64,000 bases of DNA from Puccinellia tenuiflora. Lineage: Eukaryota > Streptophyta > Magnoliopsida > Poales > Poaceae. Shown in pieces: positions 24,762 to 36,659 of this stretch (position 1 is its first letter; each line of letters opens with the position of its first letter). A program made the position numbers and the translations under genes. The stretch is from the NCBI GenBank assembly GCA_012064385.1, contig QRDG01001872.1, positions 62,001 to 126,000 of the forward strand. Direction: 5' to 3'. The notes under the pieces were generated by a model, which saw only the letters and a list, made by a program, of their open reading frames with translations, did not search any database and was not told the DNA's origin.

Positions 24762-26384
24762 TGATACGTCTCCGATGTATCTATAATTTCTTATGATCCA
24801 TGCTTGTTTTCATACCATTTGCTACATGTTTTGTTTACATCTTATAGCATTTTTATGCATTTTTGGAACTAACATATTAACAAGATGCCCCAGTGCCAGT
24901 TCCTGTTTTCTGCTGTTTTTCCGTTTCAGGAAAGTACTTAAGGAAATATTATCGGAATCGGACGGGACAAAAACCCAGGATCTTATAATTTCGTCATGCA
25001 CACGGAGTCCAAAGGGGAGCCGAAGATGCACCAGAGGGCGACCACACCCTAGGGTGGCGCGGCCCACCTGTCTGCCGCGCCACCAGGTGGTGTGGCCCCC
25101 TCGGGCCTCCACCGACGCCGCCCTTTCGCCTATATAATCCCCCCGACGAGAAAACCCTAAGTACCCGATAAAAATTCCAGAAAAACATCCGTCGCCGCCG
25201 CCGTCATCAACCCTAGTTCGGGAGGGTTCTGAAGCTCTCCCCGGCACCCTGCCGGAGAGGGGAATCATGGCCGGAGGGCTCTACACCACCATGCCCGCCT
25301 CCGGACAGATGTGTGAGTAGTTCATCCTTGGACTACGGGTCCATGCAGTAGCTAGATGGTAGTCTTCTCCAATTGTGCTATCATGTTTAAATCTTGTGAG
25401 CTGCCTATCATGATCAAGATCATCTTATTGTAATGCTACATGTTGTGTTTGCTGGGATCCGATGAATAGAGAAGTACCTTGTGATGTTGATTATTGATAT
25501 TATCATGTCTATGTTATTTGTGATCTTGCATGCTTTCCGGTACTTGTAATTGCCTTGATCAAGTAGTTGCTTGTATCTCCAAGAGGGAGTATTTATGCTA
25601 GATAGTGGGTTCGGTCCCTGTGTGCCTTGGCTTGAGTGACACAAACATATAAGGACGGGGGAGTGCCGTTGCTACTAGGGAGTAAACTTTATGCACAGTT
25701 CTTCATGCAATTGTCTGTTGCTTGCAACTTAATACTGGAGAGATTTTACGGTATGTTATCTCAAAGGTGGACTATTTAGGCATAGGTGTATGCTTGGAAC
25801 AGCTATCTATGTATTTTGTCGTAATGCCCAAAGCATCTCATATAGACATCATCATCCTCTGTATTATGCAATGTTATGCATTGTCATGCATTCTCTATCC
25901 TGTCAATTGCCCAGCTGTAATTTGTTACCCAGCATGTGTAGTATTTTATTTATGGAGAAGACACCACTAGTGAACTGTGGACCCCGGTCTATTCTTTTAC
26001 ATCTGCAATTAAATCAACTGCTCTACTGCTTTCATTTACTGCAAACAAGCTTCCTTCCACACATACATTTAATCCTTTGTATTCAGCAAGGCCGGTGAGA
26101 TTGACAACCTCACTGCTTCGTTGGGGCAAAGTAGTTTGATTGTGTTCTGCAGGTTCCACTGTCTCCTCCGTCAACAGCTCTTTTTCTGGCACCGTTGCTG
26201 TCAACACGCCAAGCACATTTTCTGGCGCCATTGCAGTTGTGGACAACCTTCTGAAGCATTCCTCACTCCTACTGGTTCGATAACCTTGGTTTCTAACTGA
26301 GGGAAAACTTGCTGCTGTGCTCCTCAAACCTTCCTCTCGGGGTGCCCAACGAAGCGTGATTGATTAACACCTCTCGCGCTATCA
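24762..26384 (+). repeat. 5' LTR of element B
   Basis: 1623 bp, TGATACGTCTCCGATG .. CCTCTCGCGCTATCA. CTATATAATCCCCC at about 25130 is a likely TATA box, followed by a GC-rich leader. Near its end it holds two primer-site-like copies (26187 and 26223). Confidence 0.88.
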
Positions 26385-26395
26385 AGCTCTTTTTC

Positions 26396-26501
26396 TGGCG
26401 CCGTTGCCGGGGAGTTAAGAGTGCTCAGTAAGAAGCTTCTCGAAGTACCAAACTTCTCACTCCTCCGTCAACAGCTCTTTTTCTGGCGCCGTTGCCGGGG
26501 A
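26396..26501 (+). other. duplicated primer-binding site of element B (Asp tRNA)
   Basis: Two perfect copies of TGGCGCCGTTGCCGGGGA, at 26396-26413 and 26484-26501, each preceded by AGCTCTTTTTC. The first is correctly placed 11 bases after the LTR. The second lies 88 bases further and is preceded by CTCCGTCAAC, as is the LTR copy at 26187. Confidence 0.85.
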
Positions 26502-26720
26502 GTAGAGAAGCTTCTGCAAAGGGAGTCTCTCAGTTCCAATCTCTTTACTTTTTTTTAGTCTTGCTTATTATTATTGCTTTGTCTTGTTTTGCTTTCTTAT
26601 ATCAAAAACACACAAAAATTAGTGTAGAATTTATCTTGTTGCTTTCCTATATCAAAAACCCCAAAAAAATAGTTACTTGTTTAATCTTGTTCAATTCGGT
26701 TTACCTTGTTTTTATCAAAA

Positions 26721-27029
26721 ATGAGTACTACTGAAAACACTAAGTTGTGTGACTTCAGTAGTACTAATAATGATGATTTCATATGTACTCCTATAACTCC
26801 ACCTGCTGCTAAGACAGATTTTTATGAGATCAAACCTGCTTTGTTAAATCTTGTTATGAAAGAGCAATTTTCTGGTGCTGTTATTGATATGAAAGAGGGC
26901 AACATTAGATATCAATTCCCTCTTAAAAAAGGTATGGAACACTTCCCTAGGAAGAGAATGAAGTCACCTTTTGACTCTATTGTTAGAGCAAATTATCGTT
27001 TTGATGTTTCTTCTCTTGGAAATACTTGA
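26721..27029 (+). CDS. collapsed gag-protease fusion, 102 codons, element B
   Basis: The first 52 or so codons are the gag start (MSTTENTKLCDFSS .. LLNLVMKEQFSGA). The rest is the protease C-terminus (VIDMKEGNIRYQFPLKKGME .. FDSIVRANYRFD). Compared with element A, about 1.6 kb is missing, including the capsid fold and protease active site, yet the frame is kept. The join falls at GGTGCT, a word present at the matching protease position in element A. The start is chosen at 26721 because the match to the gag family begins there. No function is likely; it may be a passive remnant of a parasitic element. Confidence 0.7.
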   Translation: MSTTENTKLCDFSSTNNDDFICTPITPPAAKTDFYEIKPALLNLVMKEQFSGAVIDMKEGNIRYQFPLKKGMEHFPRKRMKSPFDSIVRANYRFDVSSLGNT

Positions 27030-29712
27030 TGTTCACTTTCTGCGCCTAGCTGAAAGGCGTTAAAGAAAAGCGCTTATGGGAGACAACCCATCATTTTATT
27101 TTCAGTATCTTTTCTTTTACTTGAGTCAACAAGTTTGTTTACTTCTGTAGCAACTTCTTTGTATCTTTATTTTCTTGCAATGTTGTGCCAAGTAAGGTCT
27201 CTAGTAGAAATTTTTTGCTATATTTGGATTTCTGCACAGGAAACAGATTTCTGTCTGTCACCGTTAAATTCGTCATTTATTCCAGAAGCGACGAAATGCT
27301 TTGAGATTTTGTGTGATGAATCTTCATACATGTATGAAACTTTTTCTAGTTCAGTGATTTTCGATTTGAGCAACTCTAGTGCCTCGAAAAAATTCGTCTT
27401 TACAGACTGTTCAGATTTTGACAGATTCTACCTTTTATTGTGCATTGCTTCTTTTGCGATGTTTATTTGGATCTTTTTGATTCTTTGAGCATCAGTGGCT
27501 GTAGATAATGTTATAATGCATTAAGGTGTGCTTGTGTCACAGTAGAACTTGTGAATTTTTGGTTTATGCACTAACCCTCTAATGAGAATTACTTTGAGTT
27601 TGATGTGGTGGAAGTTTTCAAGTAAGCAAAAGGGACGATATGATGAGATCAAGAAGAGTGAAAAGCCTAAACTTGGGGATGCCCCGGTGGGTCATCCCCA
27701 GCAAATTCAAGAAGACTCAAGCATCTAAGCTTGGGGATGCCCAAGGCATCCCCTTCTTCATCGACAAAACTATCAGGTCATCTCTAGTGATACTATATTT
27801 TTATTCCACTACATCTTATGTATTTTGCTTGGAGCGTTTGTTTTTATTTTGAGTGTGTGTTTTAGTTTGCTTAATAAGTTGGATCCTAGCATTCTTGTGT
27901 GGGAGAGAGACACGCTCCGCTTTTTCATATGAATACTCTTGTGCTTCGCTTATATTTGTTGAGTATTCTTAGCTATTGTCTGTTTTCTAGTAAGCTCTCG
28001 CTTTTAGCATGTTATCTTGTTTAGGGCTGCTAGTTCTTTGTGTTAAGCTCTCTTGTGTTTCACTCTTATTTGTTAGAGAGTTGTTTTAGTTGCTTGGTTG
28101 ATGTGTTAGATTGGAAAATGCTATGCTTGTGATAGTGGTATGAAATAGAGAAAAGCTGCATAGTCTTGTAGACCATTGTGTAGATAACTTGCTCCTCTTC
28201 AATTGTTTTGAGGTATTAAAATAACTAATGGTTAAAATATGTTGGTTAATGTTGTTAAGAGCTGATTAGTGAAGATGTGTTAGTAGAGCGTGGAGCCGTA
28301 CTTTTCTGAACTAAAAACTTTGATACTGTAGTTGTTTGCAATATACGACATGCTATGTGAGTTTTTGGTTTTTGGCACTTCCACCTCCATATTTTGCTAG
28401 CCTCTTCGGTGCTTTGCATTGCCCTTTTTCACATTGAGATTGGTGCATACTTCGCAAGTACACATAAGCCAACTATCTTCCTCAAAACAGCCACCATATC
28501 TACCTATCACAGCATTTCCATACCTGTTCCGAGATACATTGCCATGCAACATCCATCATTTACATTACATGACTTTATGTCATTTTTACTTCATTACCAT
28601 ATAGTATTGCTTGACCATTTGAGTTAGTGTGATGCGTGGTTTTCCACATTTGTTACATCTTTTCCACACTACGCTCGGTCTTGCATATCCACCATACACC
28701 ATGTATTAGTCTTTGAGTTTTGAGTACACCAAAAAGTGTGATGATCATCTTGTAAAATAGAGTGTTGCCTCTACCTGTGAGCATATTGAAAAGAGTCCAA
28801 AGTGGCCAATCAAAAGAGTCCAAAAGAGACCAATGAGAGAAAAATATAAAAGAGCCACAAAGGCCTCAAAAAGCAAAAAAGCAAAAAAAAGAGAAAAGGA
28901 AAAAAGAATATAAAATGAGAGAGGGGGCAACACTACTATCCTTTTATTCCACACTTGTGCTAGTAGCACCTACATCATTGTAGTGAGTTTTCATGCTTCA
29001 TTAGTATAACTATGTGGGGACCAAACGTTATAGAACTTGGCTTGTATATTCCAACGATGAGCCTCCTCAAGTGAGCTCTAGGTCTTCATGAGCAAGCAAG
29101 TTGGATGCACCCCCACTAGTTCCATTGGAGAGCTTCCATTCATATAGCTCTATGTGCATCCGTTGCATGGAAATCACTACTCCTCATTCAGTGTCTACTA
29201 TGGGACTTCCTCTTGTCTTGTGGTTACCTCTTCCACTGTTTGAGCCTTTCTTTTTGGCCTTCCAAACCCCCATTATTATTCTCTTTGCCATAACCTCATG
29301 GTGCCAATCCTTCTTCTTGCTTGTATTAGTTGAGTGGACTACATAACAGTTGATAAGTTAAGTGGATGGATTAAGGACACTTGACTTGAGCTTGGCTATT
29401 TCTATTATTAACTGAATTTGATGCTTTGAAGATTGATTGACATTTTACATTGGAGACACAATTTACTATTCTTCTTTCTAAACCTTATGTATGGTTCCTA
29501 GTCTCCAACACGCTGATTCATGAAAAGTTCTAGCTTCTTTTAGCTAGCATTTGTTAATCATTGTTTGCTTAATGTCAACTATAGACAATTGTTTTGGATC
29601 ACCTTATTCACATCATGTGTTTTGCATTACTATGTTGATCTAGATTGTGAGTTTGCATGTCTTCTAAGAAATTATTTGTTATCGTTCTACCTACTCAAGG
29701 ACGAGTAGAACT
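27030..29712 (+). other. 3' non-coding region of element B
   Basis: About 2.7 kb with no convincing frame. It opens with the same GGCGTTAAAGAAAAGCGCTT block as element A and has AACTTGGGGATGCC-type motifs at about 27670 and 27728. A purine-rich, poly-A-like stretch (28860-28925) is visible. Small frames here have no recognisable similarity. Confidence 0.65.
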
Positions 29713-29726
29713 AAGCTTGGGGATGC
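29713..29726 (+). other. polypurine tract of element B
   Basis: AAGCTTGGGGATGC lies directly before the 3' LTR. The same motif, inverted, precedes the 3' LTR of element D at 32124. Confidence 0.75.
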
Positions 29727-31343
29727 TGATACGTCTCCGACGTATCTATAATTTCTTATGATCCATGCTTGTTTTCATACCATTTGCTACATATTTTGTT
29801 TACATCTTATAGCATTTTTATGCATTTTTGGAACTAACATATTAACAAGATGCCCCAGTGCCAGTTCCTGTTTTCTGCTGTTTTTCCGTTTCAGAAAAGT
29901 ACTTTCTATTCTCGGAATCGGACGGGACAAAAACCCAGGATCTTATAATTTCGTCATGCACACGGAGTCCAAAGGGGAGCCGAAGACGCACCAGAGGGCG
30001 ACCACACCCTAGGGTGGCGCGGCCCACCTGTCTGCCGCGCCACCAGGTGGTGTGGCCCCCTCGGGCCTCCACCGACGCCGCCCTTTCGCCTATATAATCC
30101 CCCCGACGAGAAAACCCTAAGTACCCGATCAAAATTCCAGAAAAACATCTGTCACCGCCGCCGTCGTCAACCCTAGTTCGGGAGGGTTCTGAAGCTCTCC
30201 CCGGCACCCTGCCGGAGAGGGGAATCATCGCCGGAGGGCTCTACACCACCATGCCCGCCTCCGGACAGATGTGTGAGTAGTTCATCCTTGGACTACGGGT
30301 CCATGCAGTAGCTAGATGATAGTCTTCTCCTCTTGTGCTATCATGTTTAGATCTTGTGAGCTGCCTATCATGATCAAGATCATCTTATTGTAATGCTAAA
30401 TGTTGTGTTTGCTGGGATCCGATGAATAGAGAAGTACCTTGTGATGTTGATTATTGATATTATCATGTCTATGCTATTTGTGATCTTGCATGCTTTCCGG
30501 TACTTGTAATTGCCTTGATCAAGTAGTTGCTTGTATCTCCAAGAAGGAGTATTTATGCTAGATAGTGGGTTCGGTCCCTGTGTGCCTTGGCTTGAGTGAC
30601 ACAAACATATAAGGACGGGGGAGTGCCGTTGCTACTAGGGAGTAAACTTTATGCACAGTTCTTCATGCAATTGTCTGTGCTTGCAACTTAATACTGGAGA
30701 GATTTTACGGTATGTTATCTCAAAGGTGGACTATTTAGGCATAGGTGTATGCTTGGAACAGCTATCTATGTATTTTGTCGTAATGCCCAAAGCATCTCAT
30801 ATAGACATCATCATCCACTGTATTATGCAATGTTCATGCATTGTCATGCATTCTCTATTCTGTCAATTGCCCAGCTGTAATTTGTTACCCAGCATGTGTA
30901 GTATTTTATTTATGGAGAAGACACCACTAGTGAACTGTGGACCCCGGTCTATTCTTTTACATCTGCAATTAAATCAACTGCTCTACTGCTTTCATTTACT
31001 GCAAACAAGCGTCCTTCCACACATACATTTAATCCTTTGTATTCAGCAAGGCCGGTGAGATTGACAACCTCACTGCTTCGTTGGGGCAAAGTAGTTTGAT
31101 TGTGTTCTGCAGGTTCCACTGTCTCCCCTGCAACAGCTCTTTTTCTGGCACCGTTGCTGTCAACACGCCAAGCACATTTTCTGGCGCCATTGCAGTTGTG
31201 GACAACCTTCTGAAGCATTCCTCACTCCTACTGGTTCGATAACCTTGGTTTCTAACTGAGGGAAAACTTGCTGCTGTGGTCCTCAAACCTTCCTCTTGGG
31301 GTGCCCAACGAAGCGTGATTGATTAACACCTCTCGCGCTATCA
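29727..31343 (+). repeat. 3' LTR of element B
   Basis: 1617 bp, TGATACGTCTCCGACG .. CTCTCGCGCTATCA. It differs from the 5' LTR by few substitutions and a short replaced stretch near 29895-29912. It also carries the two primer-site-like copies near its end (about 31147 and 31182). Confidence 0.88.
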
Positions 31344-32123
31344 ATATGCATCTACTTTCATAACTGAAACAAAACAATTGCAATCTTCAAACATATATTA
31401 ACTCATAGAGAGATCCACCACATAGGAATTACATAGATGACCGTAATCATCTTCGGCAGCTCATACGGCGCTAATTAGTGAAGCTCAAGAGAGAGGAGAG
31501 ATACATAAGTTACTTCCACAAACCCATAGTCCAGGGGTGGACTACTCCCTCTTCATCATGGAGACGGTGGAGACGTTGTTGGGGGGGATGGAGACCACAC
31601 CTGCAGCGCTCCGACGGAGTTTTCCCCCTCTGATCTACAGGTCCAGGTCTCTTTTTCGGTGTTTCTCTGTTTTCGGCCGCCTCCTCACGAAACTCCTCGG
31701 GGGGGTATTTTTATAGTCGGTTTTAGGTCAAGACGAAGTCGTGGGAGAAAAGATCGACGGCATCGGAGCCACGAGGCTCCAGAAGGTGGGCCCCACGCGG
31801 CCAAGGAATCTGGCCGCGTGGGCCACCCCCTTTTGGGCCTCAGGGCTCCCCTCGCTTGCTTCCTTCGCTCCCAAGTCTTCTTCCTTCATAAAACTGACGC
31901 TCGTAAATTTTCAGGTCATTTGGACATCGTTTGGGTCCCTAAAACATCAAAATATGGAAAATAGGGTTTTCTGCCAGTGCAGGGTTAATTCCAGAAAAAT
32001 AGGAAAACTGTGAAATATTCCCAAAATCATTATAAAATCATGATATAACCCTTATATGATGCAAATATGATTGAAATATGAGAATTATAATGCAAAGTTC
32101 ATGTATGCATTTTATATGCATCA
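31344..32123 (-). repeat. 3' LTR of element D, truncated
   Basis: It matches 38853-39631 base for base over almost all of its length and starts TGATGCATATAAAATGC on the minus strand. The missing 1.0 kb begins exactly where element B ends at 31343. Confidence 0.85.
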
Positions 32124-34486
32124 ACATCCCCAAGCTTAACCTATACTCGTCCTCGAGTATGAAGGTGATAAAACTAACATGGACTTTGCATTTTAATACT
32201 ATCAATGGATATCAAAAATGATTATTATTGCTACATAGAGTCAAATGATTCATTCTTTAAAGGAATAGCAATATGCAAGATAGATTATAAAGTGATATCA
32301 AATATTCAATGCAAGGATGTTCAATGATAAATCACAAAGTGTAACATAGAAGAAAGTACTATGGACCAAATGTATGCATAATGAAAAGTAAAAAGGTCCT
32401 ATAATGGTCATAGAGTACTCTTATTTAACTGAATATAAAAGGTGGACACTTTGGATAGATATATATGAGTAGAGGTAAAAACATGAACAAGCTTCATCTA
32501 ACTCCCAAATACTTCTACTTAAATTAATGTTTGTGATGTTGTATCATTGGTATCAAGCTCTCATTACCCCTCATCATAGCATATTTAATGGTTAAGTTTA
32601 AAGTGAAAGCAAATATGAGTGGTGTGCTTGACAAAGAAATGGTTGAAAGTTTCATGCCTGTTGAATACGAGTACTTACATCATGATGTTACTCAACTTGG
32701 GAAACAAAGCAAGTTCAAGCAAAAGCATTGTATAATAGCATCATAAAGAAGATTAACTGGGTGCCTCTTGTCCCAGGACATGGAACAAGCCCATTTCAAA
32801 ATGACAAGACAAACAAACATAAGGAACAATCTCAACACCTTTTTTATTTACCATTGGTATAACTTTTTATTATGAGGTGCATCACTGAAGGTTCACATAG
32901 CATGTAAGTAAATTTCCACCATGACAGCATGGCTTAGATTAGCGGCCCAGGTATCTCTCTAGCCATTTATACAACTACTTAAACATACTAAATTTCCATA
33001 TTTATTTGGCACCATGATAAGCATCCATAAACAAAAGAACATGATATCAACTAGATATATTTCAGTGCAATGTTGAAAGCTTGCCATGTGACAGCACATT
33101 TGGGCTAACTAGCAATCAAGACTCTTGTCAAATTCACAACTTCATAATTTTAATCATAATGGTTCATGTTTATTAAGTGCAATAACAAGATGTGAGAGCT
33201 ATTTAACCAGATTTTTCACATAACAATCACTAACATAAGCATTTTAATTCAGAGGTATAGATAACTCAAAGTAACATGATATACATACTCGGAATAGCAT
33301 AAAGTTAATAGGTAGATATGGTGGACTCACTGGAAAAACTTTTGTTGAAGGTGTTGGAAACAAGTTTTTTACTTGTTGGGATTTTTGGGCTAGCAAAAGG
33401 GAGAAAGTTGACCAACTAAATGCATGCACAAGTGTCCATAGAACTACTCAATCCATGTTAAACCAAGTAAAGTAACATTCAGCATCAAAACATGAACATA
33501 AGATAGCTCTTGATAAAACACTTGCAGACTGACACTTCATTAAAAACATATGAATTATGCAACTATATGTAACCTTTTAAATCAACTCAAACATCCCTTT
33601 CCCAATCATTATAATGGCATCCAACTAAATTCAACCCAAACTTCCAGTAGCTCTCTCATATAAAAATGATAGTGGTGGTCTCAAAACAAAGACTAAACTA
33701 ACATAACAAACAAATAACAGATGCTCCAAGTTCATGCGATATAGTGCATTGATAGAAAAAACAGAAGTTAGACGTATGCAAACCGAGAGTGTGTAGGTCC
33801 AGTGGGGTTGTATTCACATCCCCAAGCTTATGGCTTTCACCATCCTTGGATAGCTCTTGGTGCATCTCCTCTAATCCCTGTGAAAAAACCTCAAAACACT
33901 GTTTCTCCCATTTCTTTTCTGTGGGGTGACATTAGTAGTGATAGACAAATACATTACTTGCTGCTTATAATCCTTAGACAAAAATTCATATGAATGTCCA
34001 GAAAGTGTATAATGTTGTATGCCTATTAATAAACTCAATTGGATCAACAAGATTCAAGTTAAAAGTTCAAAACATGCATCAAACAATATTGGACATAATC
34101 TGTCCAGAAAACTGACAGCAGCAAAACGTATTTTTCTACCTGACTTACACATGTCTAAAAATTCTGAACAAATTCATGAATACAGAGGATGAATAGTTGC
34201 AGTAACAGTAAAAATATCAGCTCATTAGGAGTTACAGAATAAGAATTAAAAATCAAACCGTGCACAGACTTGTGCTGGAATGAAATCTCCGCATGCAAAA
34301 TAACAACTTTTTCATACCAAAATGGGTAAAACTTGGCACTTTATTAATTATTCCAGAAACTAAACTAAAAACTAAGTCTCTTGTTACAGCAAGAGGACAC
34401 AAAGAAAATCTAAAATAAAAACAACCGGGTTGCCTCCCGTAAAGCGCTTTCTTTATAGCCATATAGCTAGGCTTCGTACTTGATAC
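32124..34486 (-). other. polypurine tract and 3' non-coding region of element D
   Basis: 32124-32137 is the polypurine tract (minus strand AAGCTTGGGGATGT). The following 2.3 kb is AT-rich and non-coding, the counterpart of the 3' region of element B. The block near 34420-34450 (CGCTTTCTTTATAGCC region) is the mirror of the GGCGTTAAAGAAAAGCGCTT block. No gene was seen. Confidence 0.6.
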
Positions 34487-34981
34487 TTACTGTGGACGAA
34501 GCTCATGAGGGAGCTTGAACTTTGGTATGTCCCTCTTCCTTGGGAAGTGTTCCATGCATTTCTTGTGTGGAAACTGAAATTTCACATTCCTTTCTTTTGA
34601 ATCAATAATGGCACCTGTAGTACGAAGAAAAGGTCTTCCAAGAATAATAGGACTAGAGGTTTTATTCCCCATATCCATGATCAGAAAATCAACAGGTACA
34701 AATGTCATATGCAACTCTACCATAACATCACTTACTTTACCTAAAGCATGTTTAATGGAATCATCAGCAAGTGCAAGTTCAATAGAGCATTTTTCAAGAT
34801 TCTTTAATTCAAGTACTTCATATAATTCTTTAGATAAAACAGAGACACTAGATCCTAGATCTAATATAGCATGGTGTGTCTCTTTTCCAATAGTGACTAG
34901 TACTTTGGGAATCCATGCATCCCCAAGCTTAGGTGGTATCATAGCCTCTTGGTTGTATCTAGCAATCTTTTCTTTTAACAC
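34487..34981 (-). pseudogene. retropepsin-like protease, element D
   Basis: 164 codons. The active-site loop is AILDLGSSVSVLSKELYEVL, with the Asp-Leu-Gly-Ser pattern intact, then ALADDSIKHALGKVSDVMVE, VPVDFLIMDMGNKTSSPIIL, GRPFLRTTGAIIDSKERN and the basic tail MEHFPRKRD. Unlike element A it keeps the catalytic Gly, so the enzyme domain could fold. The coding region upstream (minus strand) was continuous with gag before the solo LTR at 35042 split it. I mark it a pseudogene because its gag partner is broken. Confidence 0.78.
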
Positions 34982-35041
34982 ATGATTAGCAATATAAGAA
35001 CCAAAACCTGCTTGGTTATAGTTGATGAAAGAATTACTTGC

Positions 35042-36434
35042 TGATGCATCTAAAATGCATACATGAACTTTGCACTATAATAGTTATATTCCATTCATAT
35101 TTGCATCATATAAGGGGTATATTACTGTTATTTAATGATTTTTGGTAATTAATAATGATTTCCCCTTTTTATGGAATTAATCCTGCGCAGGCAGAAAACC
35201 CCTATTTCTTTCTTTATTTGTTTCAGGACCTTAACGACGTCATAATGAGCTATAAATTTACGGGGGTCATTATTTTGGAAGGAGGAAGACCTAGGAGCGA
35301 AAGAAGTCAACGAACGGAGGCCGGAGGACCAAAATATGGGGTCCCACGCGGCTACGGTACCAGGCCGCATGGGCCCACCTATTTCAACCCTCGTGGCCCC
35401 GTTTGCGTCGATCCTTCGCCCTGAAGTATCCTCGTGACCTAAAAACGCCTATATAAAGAGCCCCCGACGTTTTTCGAAGAGGGAGCCGCCACACGAGAGA
35501 AACAAGAAACAGAGAGACAGAAGGCTGCCGCCGGAGAAGATCGGAGGGGGGAAACGCCGCCGGAATCCACCTCCGGAGGGCTCCACCCCCCTCCGGCGTG
35601 ATCATCATCAACTTCTACAGCAAGATCATCTCCATCTCTCCACTGTAAACTCTTGGCAAACATGATGTATGATGCAATATACTTTTCCCGTGATCTATTG
35701 TGTCTCTCCATCTATGTTTGAGAAGTGATTTGTTCATGGCAATAGTGAAATAGTTCGTTGATTGGTTGCATACAAGTTTTGTTATCTTTTATGATTGTCT
35801 TGATGTACAATGTATGAGTGCATGCATATGTTGGGGAATGCATGTAAGGTGATCACCGGTAAGGTAATGGAGTGAGGAGGACTTGGGAGAACAAGTAAAC
35901 CCAAGATCGAATCATGAAGTTACATATATTGGGGGATATATGGGAGACCCTAGAACTTAAGGCTATGGTGGGACAATTATGTCTTAATAATTCTTGTGCT
36001 GCACATTCAATTGGCCATGAGATCCATCATAAGAGTTGTGTAATTTGCTCATTCACTTGACTACACCTATTTATGGCTCCCCCCCTAGAAGAAACAATTA
36101 AGACTAAAACATGAGCTTCACTAATTGTGACAACCACACGAATGAAATAACAATTGCCAGAACATTTGCTCCCTTGAGATATTTGCTACTTGAGATTCTT
36201 GCTACTTGTTACCTTGATAAAACTGCTCTAAGATACTTGCATTAGAAACTTGTTGCTAGATAAAACTTCTCCACATCACTTGCTTCATTAGTTAGTTCCT
36301 TTCATACTCAAATTTATTGCTTTGCATAAAAGGCCATATAAGAGGGTTATAGGGCTTTAGAGAATAGATAGTTTACCTTCAGCTCCTCGTGGGTTCGACA
36401 CTCAAATACTTATCGAATTGTGCTACAGTGATTC
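35042..36434 (+). mobile_element. solo LTR inserted in the coding region of element D
   Basis: It starts TGATGCATCTAAAATGC. CTTGC occurs at 35037-35041 and 36435-36439. Removing it restores host coding sequence on the minus strand, so the boundaries are set by the host. CTATATAAAGAGCCCCC near 35450 is a clear TATA box. The right end reads ..GTGATTC, not the expected CA. Its first 300 bp match the LTR that ends at 54120 in the opposite orientation. Confidence 0.7.
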
Positions 36435-36659
36435 CTTGCTCTTGGGGGCAATTTTTTGTAGAATAGATATTAATTCATTCAAGCTACAATTATCTAAGTG
36501 AAGTAATGGTTCCTTGACTTCATTAAGCATTTTAACTTCTTCAATCTTCTTCTCTTTCACTACCATAATAGTTTCCTTCGCAATTATCTCTTGCTCATGA
36601 ATTTGCTCCCAAGATTTATTTATAACTTCTTGGCAATATTTAATTGTTTCCTCATGTTT

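Larger units (their letters stand above)
24762..31343 (+). mobile_element. element B: non-autonomous Gypsy-type retroelement with two LTRs
   Basis: LTRs at 24762-26384 and 29727-31343 are nearly identical by eye, which suggests a recent insertion. Between them are a doubled primer site, a collapsed gag-protease frame, about 2.7 kb of non-coding sequence and a polypurine tract. The flanking pentamers are CTATG (24757-24761) and ATATG (31344-31348), one mismatch, and the flanks belong to different elements (A to the left, D to the right). It lacks any polymerase or integrase. Confidence 0.85.
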
